A stretch of DNA of 64,000 bases from Caenorhabditis elegans (lineage: Eukaryota > Nematoda > Chromadorea > Rhabditida > Rhabditidae), in the NCBI RefSeq assembly GCF_000002985.6, contig NC_003281.10, forward strand, positions 1,178,001 to 1,242,000. The letters are read 5' to 3'. Of this stretch, positions 13,301-24,550 are shown piece after piece. A model generated the notes under the pieces. It saw nothing but the letters and a program-made list of their open reading frames with translations, made no database searches and was not told the origin of the DNA. How positions within the stretch are numbered: the first letter of the stretch is position 1; every line of letters starts with the position of its first letter. Made by a program: the position numbers and the translations under genes.

Positions 13301-15790
13301 TGAGTGTAAAATGTCCAGAAATCCTCGATTAAATCCCCGATTTTCGGGTAGCGGCACCACAAGCTTCACAGCTCGAACGCCAAGCTTCTGCTCAACAGAA
13401 TCCACCGAATTTTCGAAATTTGCCGCCAATTTGTCCATTTTATTAATGAAAAAGTGCGCGGGAAGTTTGAATTTTGAGCTTTGCCGCCAAACAGTCAAAG
13501 TTTGAGGTTGAACACCCGCTGATCCATCGATTACTACGACAATTCCGTCAAGAACACGAACACATCGCTCAACTTCGACTGAAATTTCGGGTTTTTTGGG
13601 TCTCGCCACGACAATGCGGGGTACTGTAGTAGTACTGTACCTCGAAAATCCACGTGGCCCGGTGTATCGATTAAATTGATCCGATGGCCTTTCCAGTCGA
13701 GATTTACAGCCGCCGATTGGACTGTGATTCCTGGAAATTTATGGATTTTTTCGATTTTTTCAGCGGAAAAATCGAAAATTTCAAATTTTTTGCCTAAAAA
13801 ATTGAAAATTTTGGAATTTTGACCAATTTTTTATTTAAAAAATGGCCAAAATTCAATTTTTTTTGATTTTTTGGCCAAATAATTGGCCAAAATCAGCCAA
13901 AAATTGAATTTTGTACTATTTTTTAGCCGAAAATTGGCCAAAACTTTATTTTTTCCCTAAAAAATTGGCCAAACACCAAATTTTTTGATTTTTTAGGCAA
14001 AAAAAGGAAAAATTTGAATTTTACCAATTTTAATTTTTTGCCAAAAATTTAACCTTTGGCCAATTTTTTAGTGAAAAATTCAAAAAATTTGAATCTTGCT
14101 TTTAGGCAAAAAATAAAAAAAATTTGAAATTTAGCCAATTTTTGGTCAAAAAATTCAATTTTTTTGATTTTTTCACTGAAAATTGACCAAAATTCACAAT
14201 TTTCGATTTTTTGCCTAAAAAATTGGCCAATTTTCGATTTTTTGCCTAAAAAATTAATAAATTCGAATTTTGAGCAATTTTTTGACTAACAAATCGAAAA
14301 AAATAATTTTTTAATTTTTTTACTAAATAATTCAAATTTTTTGATTTTTTGGCTCAAAAATCGAAAAAATTAGCAAAAAAAATTTGAATTTTGAGTAATT
14401 TTTTAGCAAAAAAATCGATAAATTTGATTTTTTATTGATTTTTTAGCCTAAAAATCGAAAAAAAAAAGATTTTTACTAATTTTTAGCCAAAAAATCGGAA
14501 AATTCGAATTTTAATAAATTTTTTGGCCAAAAATTGGCAAAATACCGGAAAATTCGAAATTTGGTCAATTTTTTAGCTAAAAAAATTCAAATTTTTTGTT
14601 TTTTGACTTTTAACCAATTTTTTGACTAAAAGATCGATAAATTTGATTTTTTATAATTTTTAAATCCAAAAAATTGATTTTTGACCAATTTTTTAGCCAA
14701 AAATCGAAAATTTTGAATTTGGATCTATTTTTAGTCGAAAATTGGCCGAAATTCAAATTTTTTGATTTTTTGGCAGAAAAAATTAATAAATTCGAATTTT
14801 TGACCAATTTTTTAGGCAAAAATTTGAATTTTGGCCAATTTTTTGGACAAAAAATCGAAAAATTTGAGTTTTGGCCAATTTTTTAGGCAAAAAATCGAAA
14901 ATTTTGAAATTTGGCCAATTTTTTAGCTAAAAAAATTCAAATTTTTTGTTTTTTGACTTTTAACCAATTTTTTGACTAAAAGATCGATAAATTTGATTTT
15001 TTATAATTTTTAAATCCAAAAAATTGATTTTTGGCCAAAAGATCAAAAAATTTGACTTTTGGCCAATTTTTTAAGCAAAAAATCGAAAATCTTGAATTTA
15101 TCTGGAGGAAAATTCAAATTTTTTTGATTTTTTTCCTAAAAATTGGCCAAAATGAAAATTTTTCGATTTTTTGTCCAAAAAATTGGCCAAAATTCAAATT
15201 TTTTGATTGGCCAATTTTTTAGGCAAAAAATCGAAAATTTTGAAATTTTTCGATTTTTTAACCAAAAAAATCGAAATTTTGAAAATCTTGAATTTATTTT
15301 AATAAAAATTAGCCAAAAATTGAATTTTTACTAAAATATTGGAGAAAATTGAAAATTCAAATTTTGACAATTTTTTTGACCAAAAAATCGGAATTTTTTA
15401 ATCATTTCCAATTTTTACCTGAAAAATCGGTCAAAATTCAAATTTTTCGGCTAAAAAATCGAAAATTTTGAATTTTGATTATTTTTGGCGAAAAAATCAG
15501 AATTTTATTGATTTTTTAGCAAAAAATTATCGATTTTTCTTCATTTTTTTCCTCCAATTTTCCCTACCCCGTTCCCTCTCGATATCCAAAAAATCGGTGA
15601 CCGTATTCCCTTTATCCACGTGGCCTGCCACGTGGATAGCCCCAGCCAAGTACAGTAACCGCTCGGTTACTGTAGTTTTGCCGGCGTCAACGTGCGCAAT
15701 AACTCCGATATTTCGGAGTTTTGACGGCGCCGGCGGTGGCGGTGGGGTACTGTAGCACCGCCGGCTCAGCAGCAGCAGCAGACGGAGCAT
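7341..15790 (-). CDS. gfm-2: Mitochondrial elongation factor G2 (ribosome-recycling GTPase)
   Basis: Eight exons on the minus strand: 15790-15568, 13730-13641, 13578-12929, 11572-11012, 9751-9611, 9560-9444, 9366-9306 and 7693-7341, all in phase, giving 731 residues (human GFM2 is about 780). A leucine/arginine-rich leader with a proline run (1-25) is a likely mitochondrial presequence. GTPase motifs are G1 AHVDAGKT (32-39), the effector RERGIT, G3 DTPGHVDF (96-103), G4 NKMD (150-153) and G5 CGSA (~276-279). Domain II and the C-terminal EF-G domains follow ([32 protein letters not shown]). EF-G2 acts with mitochondrial RRF to split ribosomes after termination. The divergence from translocating EF-G1 is inferred from my memory of the GFM2 sequence. 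The exon 5 donor, GTTGGA, is unusual. An acceptor (TTTTTCAG) 24 bases upstream of the ATG suggests trans-splicing. Third gene of a possible operon after mrpl-45 and dss-1. Confidence 0.9.
7820..9235. repeat. Five REP-2 units in gfm-2 intron 7
   Basis: Units lie at about 7825-7985, 8140-8305, 8450-8620, 8755-8910 and 9050-9235, in the same orientation and about 305 bp apart. Each has a ~150-bp conserved core and a ~150-bp A/T-rich spacer, so the array is effectively tandem with a ~300-bp period. Confidence 0.85.
9850..10860. repeat. Four REP-2 units, reverse orientation, in gfm-2 intron 4
   Basis: Units at about 9858-9960, 10080-10260, 10385-10570 and 10680-10860 carry CAGCTGAAAC, ACAGTAC(or A)CC(or A)CGCGTGGCG and AGACCCAAA. 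They are inverted relative to the 7.8-9.2 kb array, so the two arrays flank gfm-2 exons 5-7 as a large inverted pair. Confidence 0.8.
11575..12925. repeat. Degenerate short-period repeat in gfm-2 intron 3
   Basis: About 35 imperfect copies of a 30-40-bp unit of the form AAATTTGAATTTTTGAGTGA followed by TTTTAAGCGGG, AAATTCAAATTCCCGGGTGA and similar. A and T runs recur about every 10 bp, as in PATC-type introns. No coding sequence is seen. Confidence 0.7.
13745..15540. repeat. Degenerate A/T-rich repeat in gfm-2 intron 1
   Basis: Dozens of variants of TTTTTTGGCCAAAAATTG and AATTTTTTAGGCAAAAAATC are seen. One ~110-bp block at about 14575-14685 is repeated nearly exactly at about 14925-15030. 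The apparent open frames here are N/K/I/F-rich by-products of base composition. Confidence 0.7.
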
Positions 15791-16667
15791 ATATGTGTGT
15801 GTAGGAATTGCGCTGAAAAATCGATAAATTTTGAATTTTTTCGAAAATTTGAATTTTTCCGTAGAAAAATGGGAAAAAATTGGAAATTATTGAAAATTTA
15901 CAAATTTTTTCATTTTTTTTTTTGGCAAAAACTTTGTAAAATTTTTTAGATTTTCAGAGAAAAAATCGGATTTTCAAATTTTTTTGCGAAAAATTCGAAA
16001 AAATCAATTTTTTTGGGGGAAATTTGAATTTTTCAATGAAATTTTCAAAATTTTTCAGTTTCTGGAGGTTTTTGTCAAAAAAAATCAATTTTTCTGGAAA
16101 AAAATCGGTAAATTTTAAATTTTAATCGGATTTTTTCAAAAATTTGATTTTCTCAGTAGAAAAATTCGCGAAAACCGGAAATTTTTGGAAATCGAGTTTT
16201 TAAAAAAATTCTCCAAGTTTTAGCACTTTTTTTCAAAAAATTCAAAAAATACGGCAATTTTTCGAATTTTCAGGAAAAAAAATCCATTTTTGGCGGAAAA
16301 TTTGAATTTTTTTTCAAAATTTTCAATTTTTTTTCGGACTCAAAAACATGAAAAATGGATGAGAACCTCTTTTTCGCAAAAAAAAAAAATTTTAAATAAT
16401 TTTTTCCGCAAAAATTGAGTTCATTTTACATTTCAGAAGGGAGGAAATATGGATAAAATCCAAAATTTTCACAAAAAAAGGGGTAAAAAATGAGGAAAAG
16501 CGGCGGAAAATTGTGATGGAGAATAAATTAGGAAAAAAATCGCAAAAAATTGGGGAAAAATGCTCAAAAATGAGCATTTTTTACGGCGAAACTGGGGAAA
16601 AACGGGAGAAAATGGGAAAAATCGGAAATTTTTAGAGCAAAAAAAAAATGGGCGAAAAATCGGAAAT

Positions 16668-18276
16668 TTAGGCGACTTGGTGTCCAGATTTGCGGAGTTC
16701 CTCCTTCAATTGCTTCGAAAATTCGCTTTCATGAGTCTCATCATCCCAATTATCCTCCCAAACGTTCACATCATCCTCTTCTCCTTCGGCACGCTCAGCC
16801 CATTCCTGCAAAATTTTTTTTTTAGAAAAATCGATTTTTTTTTGAATTTTTCAGAGAAAATTCAATTTTAAAAAATATTTTGTTTGAGGAAATTCTGAAA
16901 ATTTTTATACTTTTTTTTTGGATTTTCAGCCATTTTTTTCGTAAAAATTGTAATTTTCCGATTTTTTGGCTAAAAATTTGGTCAAAATTCGAATTTGCCG
17001 AATTTTTCACCAAATAATTTGTCAAAATCCAAATTTTTCGATTTTTTGCCCAAAATTAAAAATTTCACATTTTTTGGAAAATTCGAATTTTTTTTTGAAT
17101 AAAATTTGAAAACATTCCAGACTTTATGAAATGTTTGGTAATTTTTTTGTTGATATTTTGCAATTTTTCTTGACTTCCATTTTCTCTTGACAGCCATTTT
17201 TCCGCTAAAAATAGATAAAAATTCAAAATTTTGGACTTTTTTGGTCAGAAATTGGATTTTTTAGCCAAAATTCGAATTTTTTGAATTTCTCCGACAAAAA
17301 ATGGATAAAATAGCGGATTTTTCAGTGAAAATTCGAGTTTTTAAGGAAAAATATCGATTTTTCTGAAATTTGCATCAAAATTCCAAATTTCGGTACTTTA
17401 ATTTCGCCTAAAAACCTATTTTCCCGAATTTTTACAGGAAATTATCGATTTTTTGGAATTTTCAGACAAAAAATTAAAAAAAAATCGCTGAGTTTGTCAG
17501 AGAAAATAGGATTTTTTTTTTCGATTTTTTTTGAGGAAATTCTGAAAATTTTTATACTTTTTTTTTTGGATTTTCAGCCATTTTTTTTGGCCAAAAAATT
17601 TGATCAAAATTCAACTGTTCCGATTTTTCCGTCAAAAAATTGGTAAAAATTTAAATTTTCTAATTTTTTGACTAAAAAAATGGGCCAAATTCAAAATTTT
17701 TGGACAAAAAATTTGATAAAAATCAATTTTTTTACGATTTTTTGCCTTAAAAATTGGTAAAAATTCAATTTTTCCGATTACTCGGCCAAAAATTGGCCAA
17801 AATTCCAATTTTCTAATTTTTTGGACAAAAAATTGGTTAAAAGTCGATTATTCCGATTTTTTAGTTAAAAAATTGGCCAAATTTTGAATTTTCCGATTTT
17901 TCGGCAAAAAGTTCGCAAAAAATCAAAATTTCTGATTTTTTTTTGGCCGAAAATTTGCAAAATTTTCAAATTTACCGATTTTTTTTAAATAGCGTATTTT
18001 TCAGTGAAAAATTGATTTTTTTTTTTGGTTTTTAAGGGAAATTTCGAAATTTTTCTTATTTTTCCCAATTTTTTTTTCGATGTTTTGGCTAAAAATAGCC
18101 AAAAATTCCGATTTTTCGGCTTAAAATCCGTCAATTTTCACAATTTTTTCGCCATTTTCCTCTACCTGAACCGGAAATTCCTCAAATTCTTCCTCCTCGA
18201 ATTCCTTCTTCTCAACGACAGCAGTGACTGGAACAGCCGAGCTTTTCACGTCTTTTTTGGCGGCGGTAGATGACAT
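16668..18276 (-). CDS. dss-1: DSS1/SEM1 acidic protein (proteasome lid, BRCA2 partner)
   Basis: Two exons on the minus strand, 18276-18166 and 16805-16668 (stop TAA), give 82 residues. The first exon ends EEEFEEFPVQ. The second begins EWAERAEGEEDDVNVWEDNW and continues DDETHESEFSKQLKEELRK. This matches the DSS1 hallmark of two acidic/aromatic patches (FEEFP..W and VWEDNWDD) plus a C-terminal helix. The family is a component of the 26S proteasome lid and TREX-2 and an ssDNA-mimicking partner of BRCA2. The N-terminal 25 residues (SSTAAKKDVKSSAVPVTAVV) are poorly conserved, as usual. The ATG lies five bases after a TTTCCAG acceptor, fitting trans-splicing. It sits between mrpl-45 and gfm-2 on the same strand. 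The single intron is 1.36 kb of A/T-rich repeat. Confidence 0.93.
16810..18160. repeat. A/T-rich periodic repeat in the dss-1 intron
   Basis: The intron is built from loosely repeated GGCCAAAAATTTG and AAAATTCAATTTTTCCGATT elements, like gfm-2 intron 1. A segment with GAGGAAATTCTGAAAATTTT occurs twice (about 16885 and 17532). Confidence 0.6.
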
Positions 18277-19445
18277 TTCGACTGGAAATAGGCTGAAAAT
18301 AGGCTTAAAAGGCTGAAAAATCGGATAAAAAAGGTAGAAATGGCAAAAAACCGGTTAAAAATAGAAAAATGAACAAAAAATACAGTTTTTCTGAATAATT
18401 TTTGCGTTGAAACAAACAATTTGAAAATAAAAAAAATAAAAACAATAAAATAACAAAGAAAAATCCTATAAAACACCATTTTTGCAGGGAAAATCGTGAA
18501 AAATCCAAATTTTTAGGCAAAAAAAAAATGGATTTTTGAATAAAAAACTAAAATTTTACGTTAAGAATTGAAAATTTGAGTGAAAATTCAAATTTTTGAG
18601 CCAAAAATTGAATTTCTAGCTGAAAAATTGGCATTTCAATAGAAAATTCAAAATTTTAAACTAAATTTCCAGGTTTCTAGCTTGAAAATCAATTTTTGGA
18701 GCAAATTTGCCATTTTTAAAGCCGAAAATTTACATTTTAACGTCAAAACTCGAAAAATGCGCGTTTTTGACTTGAAAAATGCAAAATTTGCTCCAAAAAT
18801 TGATTTTTAAGCTAGAAAACTGGAAATTTAGTTTTAAAATTCGAATTTTCCATTGAAATTCCAACTTTTCAGCTAGAAATCCAAATTTTAGCTCGAAAAT
18901 TCGAAAATTTCGGCTAAAAATTCAGAATTTTTAATAAAATATTCGAAAATTGAATTTAAAGCCAAAAATAATCGAAATTTGAGGTCAAAAATTGCGAAAT
19001 TTTCGGGATTTTCAATTTTCAAAAGGTGAAAAATTCAGTTTCACATAAAAATGGCCAGTTTTAAGTCAAAAACGCTCATTTTCAGTTTAAAAATACACAT
19101 TTTTAACTGAAAATTACTAAATTTTAAGTCAAAAAATACTCAATTTTGGCTCAAAAATGCTCATTTTTAAGTCAAAAATTGAATTTTATATCGAAAATTG
19201 GCCATTTTTAGGTCAAAAATACTCAATTTTAGGCCAAAATTCTTATTTTTAGGACGAAAAAGCTCAATTTTGCCTCAAAAATGCTCATTTTTAGCTCCAA
19301 AATTGAATTTTACATCGAAAATTGGTCATTTTTAACCCAAAAATGCTCATTTTTAGCTCAAAAACTCCAAATTTTCACGATTTTCCCAACAAAAACAGTG
19401 TAAAAACTACTATAAATCTACAACGAAAAAAAACGACATGGTGCA

Positions 19446-22400
19446 TCAAATCTCCTGCTGCTCCTTCTCCTTCTTCGCCTCCTCCAACTTCTCAGTAGTT
19501 CTCAACGGAAGAGCTTTTGCCTCAGCGTGCTGCTTTTCGACTTGCTCCGCGCTGAGCATCTGTGTACCGACCATTCCCTGTTTCGCGTCAATCCATTTCG
19601 GATAGATTTTACCGTGAAGCCTCCATTCTCCGTCGACTACGGCAATATGATTCTCAAAAACTACGTATTCGACGACATCTTTCTCCTCGTCCTCGGAGCC
19701 TGCAGATTTGGAGCATTTTTGGGTGGAAAAGCTTGGAAAATTCGGTGAAAATCAAAATTTTCCGCATTTTTTACCCAAAAATTCAAAAAATTTTGGATAT
19801 TTTCGAATTTTCCGCGTTATTGAGCGAAGATTCCAAAATTTTTGCATTTTTGAGCAGTTTTGGGTGGAAAAGCTTGGAAAATTCGGTGAAAATCGGATTT
19901 TTCCGCATTTTTTACCCGAAAATTCTTAAATTTTGACTGGAAAATGCAAAATGTGCTCGAAAAATTGCTTTTTTTAGCTAGAAATCTGGAATTTCCGTCT
20001 AAAAGCATGATTTTTCCACGTCAAATCCAAAATTTCAGCTGAAAATTGAATTTTTCACTCAAATATTCGAAAATTTGCATGTTTTTAGCCAAGAATTCAA
20101 AGTTTCGAATCAAAAAATGGGAAATGTTGAGTTTCACATCGAAAATATCGATTTTTGTGCTCAAAAACGCTAATTTCCGCACTTTTTCCACAGAAAATCA
20201 GAAAATTTGGGTTTTTGTTTGAATTTTTGCCGTTTTTCCCTCTAAATTAGCATTTTTCCACATTTTTGAGCCAAAATTTCAAATTTTTGGCTATTTTCCG
20301 ATCTTTCAAGGTTTTCCAACACAAAATTTGATTTTCTCATTGAAAAAACCTAATTTTTTGAAAATCTCACTCAAAATTTGAATTCGAGGGTTACGGTAGC
20401 TTTGGAAGGACGCAAACACCAAATTTCACGCAATTTACGCAAAAATTCGCTGAATAGCAGTCACAGGGGTGACATTTTGCGGGTAATTCAAATTTTCGCA
20501 TGAAAATTAAGCTAAAATTCGGATTCTCCGTCCAATTTGACCCTAATTATCCATTTTTCCGAGCCTTTAAGCCTATTTTCGAATTTCGAGGGTTACGGTA
20601 GCCCCAAAAGTACGCAAACACCAAGGCTTGCGTACTCGGCACCGAACTTTACGGCATTTAGCCCAAATTGGCTGAAAACCGAGTTTCGGGTGTTAAAAGT
20701 GATGAAAAATTTGAATTTCGTGTTGAAAATCTGTGAAAATAGAAAGTTTTCCGGGAAAAATGAAAATTTGGGCATAGCTTCCGCATCTCCGAGTGACAAA
20801 TGTGCTCTATTGTCAAATTGTTGGCAGAAATACGGTATTTATTCACATTTTCAGCAAATTTGAGGCTGAAAATGCAAAAAATACAGTTTTTAAGCCAAAA
20901 AACCGAGTAGAAGCACACAAGTCACGGAAAATTGCAGTTTTTAGCGATTTCATGTAAAAATTTTGTGAAAAATGGATTTTTTGAGGAATAATCGTAGAAA
21001 ACCAGGGCAAATGGGGGAAATTGTCGATTTTTTGGGGAAAAATCGCGAAAAACCTGGAAATTGTCGATTTTTATAGGAAAAATCGACGGAAAAACCAAAA
21101 AAGTACGGGAATTATCAATTTTTCGAATTTTCCGTCTGAAATTCAATTTTTACCCAATAAAAGCCCTCCAAATCGATCATAAACTGCAAGCTTCTGTCGT
21201 GTATGCATTCGTACAGTAATCTGTGCAATATCATTTCCAGATTTCGGCGGATTATCGAAACATCGAACGGCAACGACTCGAGACGGTTCCAACACTGAAA
21301 TGAGCTCGAAACGAACGGAGCCATTTTCAACGTCGGGCCACATTTTCTGCAAAAAAATCGGGGTTTTAGGGGGAATTTTGGGGGAAAGGTGGGAAAATTT
21401 GAGCTAAAAATGGAGAATTTTGGGTAAAAATTGGGTTTTTAATGATTTTTTCGGCAAAAAATTGGGATTTTTCGGCTAAAAATTGGAGAATTTTAGCGAA
21501 ATTTGCTCCGAATTCTGGGTTTTGGGGTGAAAAACTCATTTTTCGGCAATTTTTCATAAAAATCGCACGATTTTTGCCGATTTTTCGGGCTTTTTGAATA
21601 ATTTTTGGAATTTTTGGTGGGAAAAATGCCCTTTTCCCCGTTTTTTTGGTGCGAAAATCTCATTTTTTCATGGATTTCCGGCAATTTTGCCGATTTTTCG
21701 AGAAATTTCCCACCATTTTCACAAAAAACCCGGTTTTCCGTCAATTTTTGCGTGAAAATCTCAATTTTTAAAAGCGATTCCGAGTAATTTCGGGTCATTT
21801 TCTCAATTTTCGTCAGTTTTCGATGATTTTTTTTTTAATCGATTTTTCGGTAAATTTCTGCAATTTCGCGTTAATAATCCGTTTTTTTCGGTAATTTTCA
21901 CTGATTTAAATGAAATATCAGTGTTTTCGCGAATTTTCTTCATTTTTCTCCAAAATTCCCAATCTTTACGCCAAAAATTTTCTCAATTTTTTCGTAATTT
22001 TGCTCGGATTTTCATTTAATTTTCAGTTTCTCGCGTAATTTCTTGATTTTTTTCCAAAATTCCTCAATTTTGCGTCATTTTTCTCGTATTTTCACCAAAT
22101 TTTCAGTTTTTTCGTCTATTTTCTTCATTTTTATCCAAATTTCTTCAATTTTGCGCCATTTTCCTCAAATTTTCACGAATTTCAATCCAAAAACCGTACC
22201 GCAAACGCGTATTCGGTAATATATTTATACATTGCCGTCTTATCCCTCTGTTCCAATGCTCGGTGAGCCTGTACATAGATATCTTCGGCTTTTGCGCAAA
22301 ACGTTTTAATATCAAATTTCTCGAATCCCTGCTTCTTGCGAATTCGATTCGTTCCCATACGCCAATTGTAGAATTTGTGTTGAATTCGCTGCTTAACCTC

Positions 22401-23999
22401 GTCGAATTTGTTATTAACGTCGGTAAATGAGCCAGGATTTTCTGGTGGGACATAGGGATCGGCGATTCCGTCTGAAAATTGAGGTTTTTAGGTGAAAAAT
22501 TGGAATTTTTAGGGAAAATTTAAAGCTTTTAAGTGAAAATTTGAGATTTTTAGGTGAAAAAATAGCCAAAAATTGAATTTTGGCCAATTTTTTGGGCAAA
22601 AAATCAAAAATTCTGAATTTTGGCCAATTTTTTAGGCAAAAAATCAAAAAAATTTGGATTTTGGCCAATTTTTTAGACAAAAATCAAAAAATTTGAATTT
22701 TGGCCAATTTTTTTAGGCAAAAAGTCAAAAAATTTGGATTTTGGCCAATTTTTTTAGGCAAAAAATCAAAAAAATTTGGATTTTGGCCAATTTTTTAGGC
22801 AAAAAATCAAAAAAATTTGAATTTTGGCCAATTTTTTGGGTAAAAAATCAGAAAATTTGGCTTTTTACCAATTTTTTAACTAAAAATCGGAAAATTCTGA
22901 ATTTTGGCCAATTTTTTAGGCAAAAAGTCAAAAATTCTGAATTTTGGCCAATTTTTTAGGCAAAAATTCGAAAAATTCTGAATTTTGGCCAATTTTTTAG
23001 CAAAAATATACGAAAAATAGGTTTTTAGGCAAAATCTGAAACAAAAAATGGCTGAAAATCTAGAGAAATCTGTAATTTTTTCGAAAATGTTCCCTTTCAA
23101 GTGAAAAATTGAGATTTTCAGGTAAAAATTGGTAAGTTGAGGGAAAATTTGAGGTTTTTCTGTGAAATTTTGAGAATTTCAGGTAAAATATAGGTGTTTT
23201 TAAGTGAAAAATCGAGCATTTAGCTGAAAAACTGCTACTTTTCAGTGAAATTTAGGAGATTTTAGCTGAAAAACAGTTACTTTCATGTGAAAATTTGGAT
23301 TGTTGGATGAAAATTTGCAATTTTCAGCGATAATTTGTGATTTTTAGTGAAAATTTGGCATTTTTAAGTAAAAACCGTCAATTTCATGAAGAAAACAATA
23401 TTTTTCTGCTGAAAATCGGGATTTTCAGTGAAAAATCGCGATTTTTTGTGAAATTCGGCCATTTCTCCACTCACAAATCGACTGAAACGTGACTTGTGCC
23501 TCATTCCACACACGTGGCTGTGCCTCTTTATACGGATTAATTCCCCGTTTCAGTAGTTCTGTACGCATTTCGCCGGGCGACATTTCGGCTTCTTTTTCGC
23601 GAGCCGAGTCCTCGGGAAGCTCGATTAGAAGGGTTTTACGGCCGCGCATCTGCAAAAATTTTGGTTTTTCGTGAAAAAATCGGGGGTTTTCCAGGTTTTT
23701 CACGTAGAAATCGTGATTTTCCTCTCATTTTCCGCTTTTTTTCCAACAAAATTCGGGTTTTTTCGCGTGAAAACGTCAATTTTTGGCCTTTTTCCGCCAA
23801 AAAAATGCAAATTATTCACCCTTCTGAACAATTTCTCGTTGACGTGCGTATTTCTGTTGGCTTTTGCCTTGTTGGACCTCGTAACTCCCGTAAATCGCTT
23901 CATATCGGTGGCTTCTTGGTGATGATGTACGCCAGCTAGTTGAGTTGTGATCGCAGCCGTCGGCTGGACAAAGGAGCGGACGAGCGCCCGTCCAAGCAT
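19446..23999 (-). CDS. mrpl-45: Mitochondrial large-subunit ribosomal protein L45
   Basis: Five exons on the minus strand: 23999-23820, 23649-23475, 22471-22200, 21346-21154 and 19699-19446 (stop TGA), in phase, giving 357 residues (human about 306). The start MLGRALVRSFVQPTAAITTQ is a basic, acid-free mitochondrial presequence. Later exons give a Tim44-like fold: AKAEDIYVQAHRALEHRD, FELISVLEPSRVVAVRC, QITVRMHTRQKLAVYDRFGG and VVEYVVFENHIAVVDGEWRL, each closely matching L45 of other animals. A charged tail (EKLEEAKKEKEQQEI) ends the protein. L45 lies at the mitoribosome exit tunnel and contacts the inner membrane. The ATG follows a TTTTCAG acceptor by nine bases. Divergent from the LUC7-like gene; dss-1 and gfm-2 follow on the same strand. 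Confidence 0.92.
20375..20940. repeat. REP-3 units in mrpl-45 intron 4
   Basis: A partial unit at about 20385-20470 and a full one at about 20505-20935. The full unit shares GTACGGTAGCCCC, TTGCGTACTCGGCACCGAAC, GGGCATAGCTTCCGCATCTC and ACGGTATTTATTCACATTTT with the copy at 6100-6550. Confidence 0.85.
22560..23000. repeat. Tandem ~40-bp A/T-rich repeat in mrpl-45 intron 2
   Basis: About ten copies of a 38-42-bp unit GAATTTTGGCCAATTTTTTA followed by GGCAAAAAATCAAAAAATT. These are better preserved than the similar elements in gfm-2 and dss-1 introns, so the array is probably younger. Confidence 0.75.
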
Positions 24000-24550
24000 T
24001 TTTTTGAACTGAAAATTGGGATTTTTAGCGTGGAAATTCGTTAAAAAACGGTTTAATCAACTAAATTTCACTAGAAAATACGCGAAACCCGGGAAAACCC
24101 GGTGGAAAATCGAATTTTCGCGAAATTTCCCGGTTTTTCACGATTTCTAGGCTTTCACCCGAATTTCCCGGGTGAAATCGATGAATTTAGGCGTTAAATA
24201 TAGCGAAAAACCCTGAAAAACACGAATTTTCACCCAAAAACCCGAAAAAAACCGAAAAATTCCGCAGAAAATCAAGAAAAATGATGAAAATTCCGGCGAA
24301 AATAAAAACAAATAAAAAATCATGACGTTGCGATGGAGCGCACTTGCAACATGCGCGTAGGGTTCGGTGTTTGCGGACCGCGCGGTGTTTGCGTACTTTT
24401 ATGGATTTTTTTTTTTTGATAATTTTTTTGGCGATTTTCGGGGAAATTTGGCGATTTTTAGGGATAAATTTTGCTGAAAATTCAAAAAATTCAATTTTTT
24501 ATCGCTAAAATCACCATTTTGACCAGGAAAACCTTGGATTTTTCCAGAAA
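24000..24550. promoter_or_regulatory. Shared divergent promoter region of mrpl-45 and the LUC7-like gene
   Basis: A 551-bp gap separates the two divergent ATGs. Near its centre (about 24322-24390) is a GC-richer island with TGACGTTGC, TGGAGCGCACTTGCA (24334-24348), CATGCGCG and GGACCGCGCGG, set in otherwise A/T-rich DNA. The TGGAGCGCACTTGCA element recurs upstream of orc-3 and near 54.28 kb. Confidence 0.6.

Noticed and set aside
14610..15334. Clusters of Asn/Lys/Phe-rich ORFs on both strands
   Set aside because: They lie in gfm-2 intron 1, made of AAAATTGGCC-type repeats; both strands are equally open, showing composition effects.
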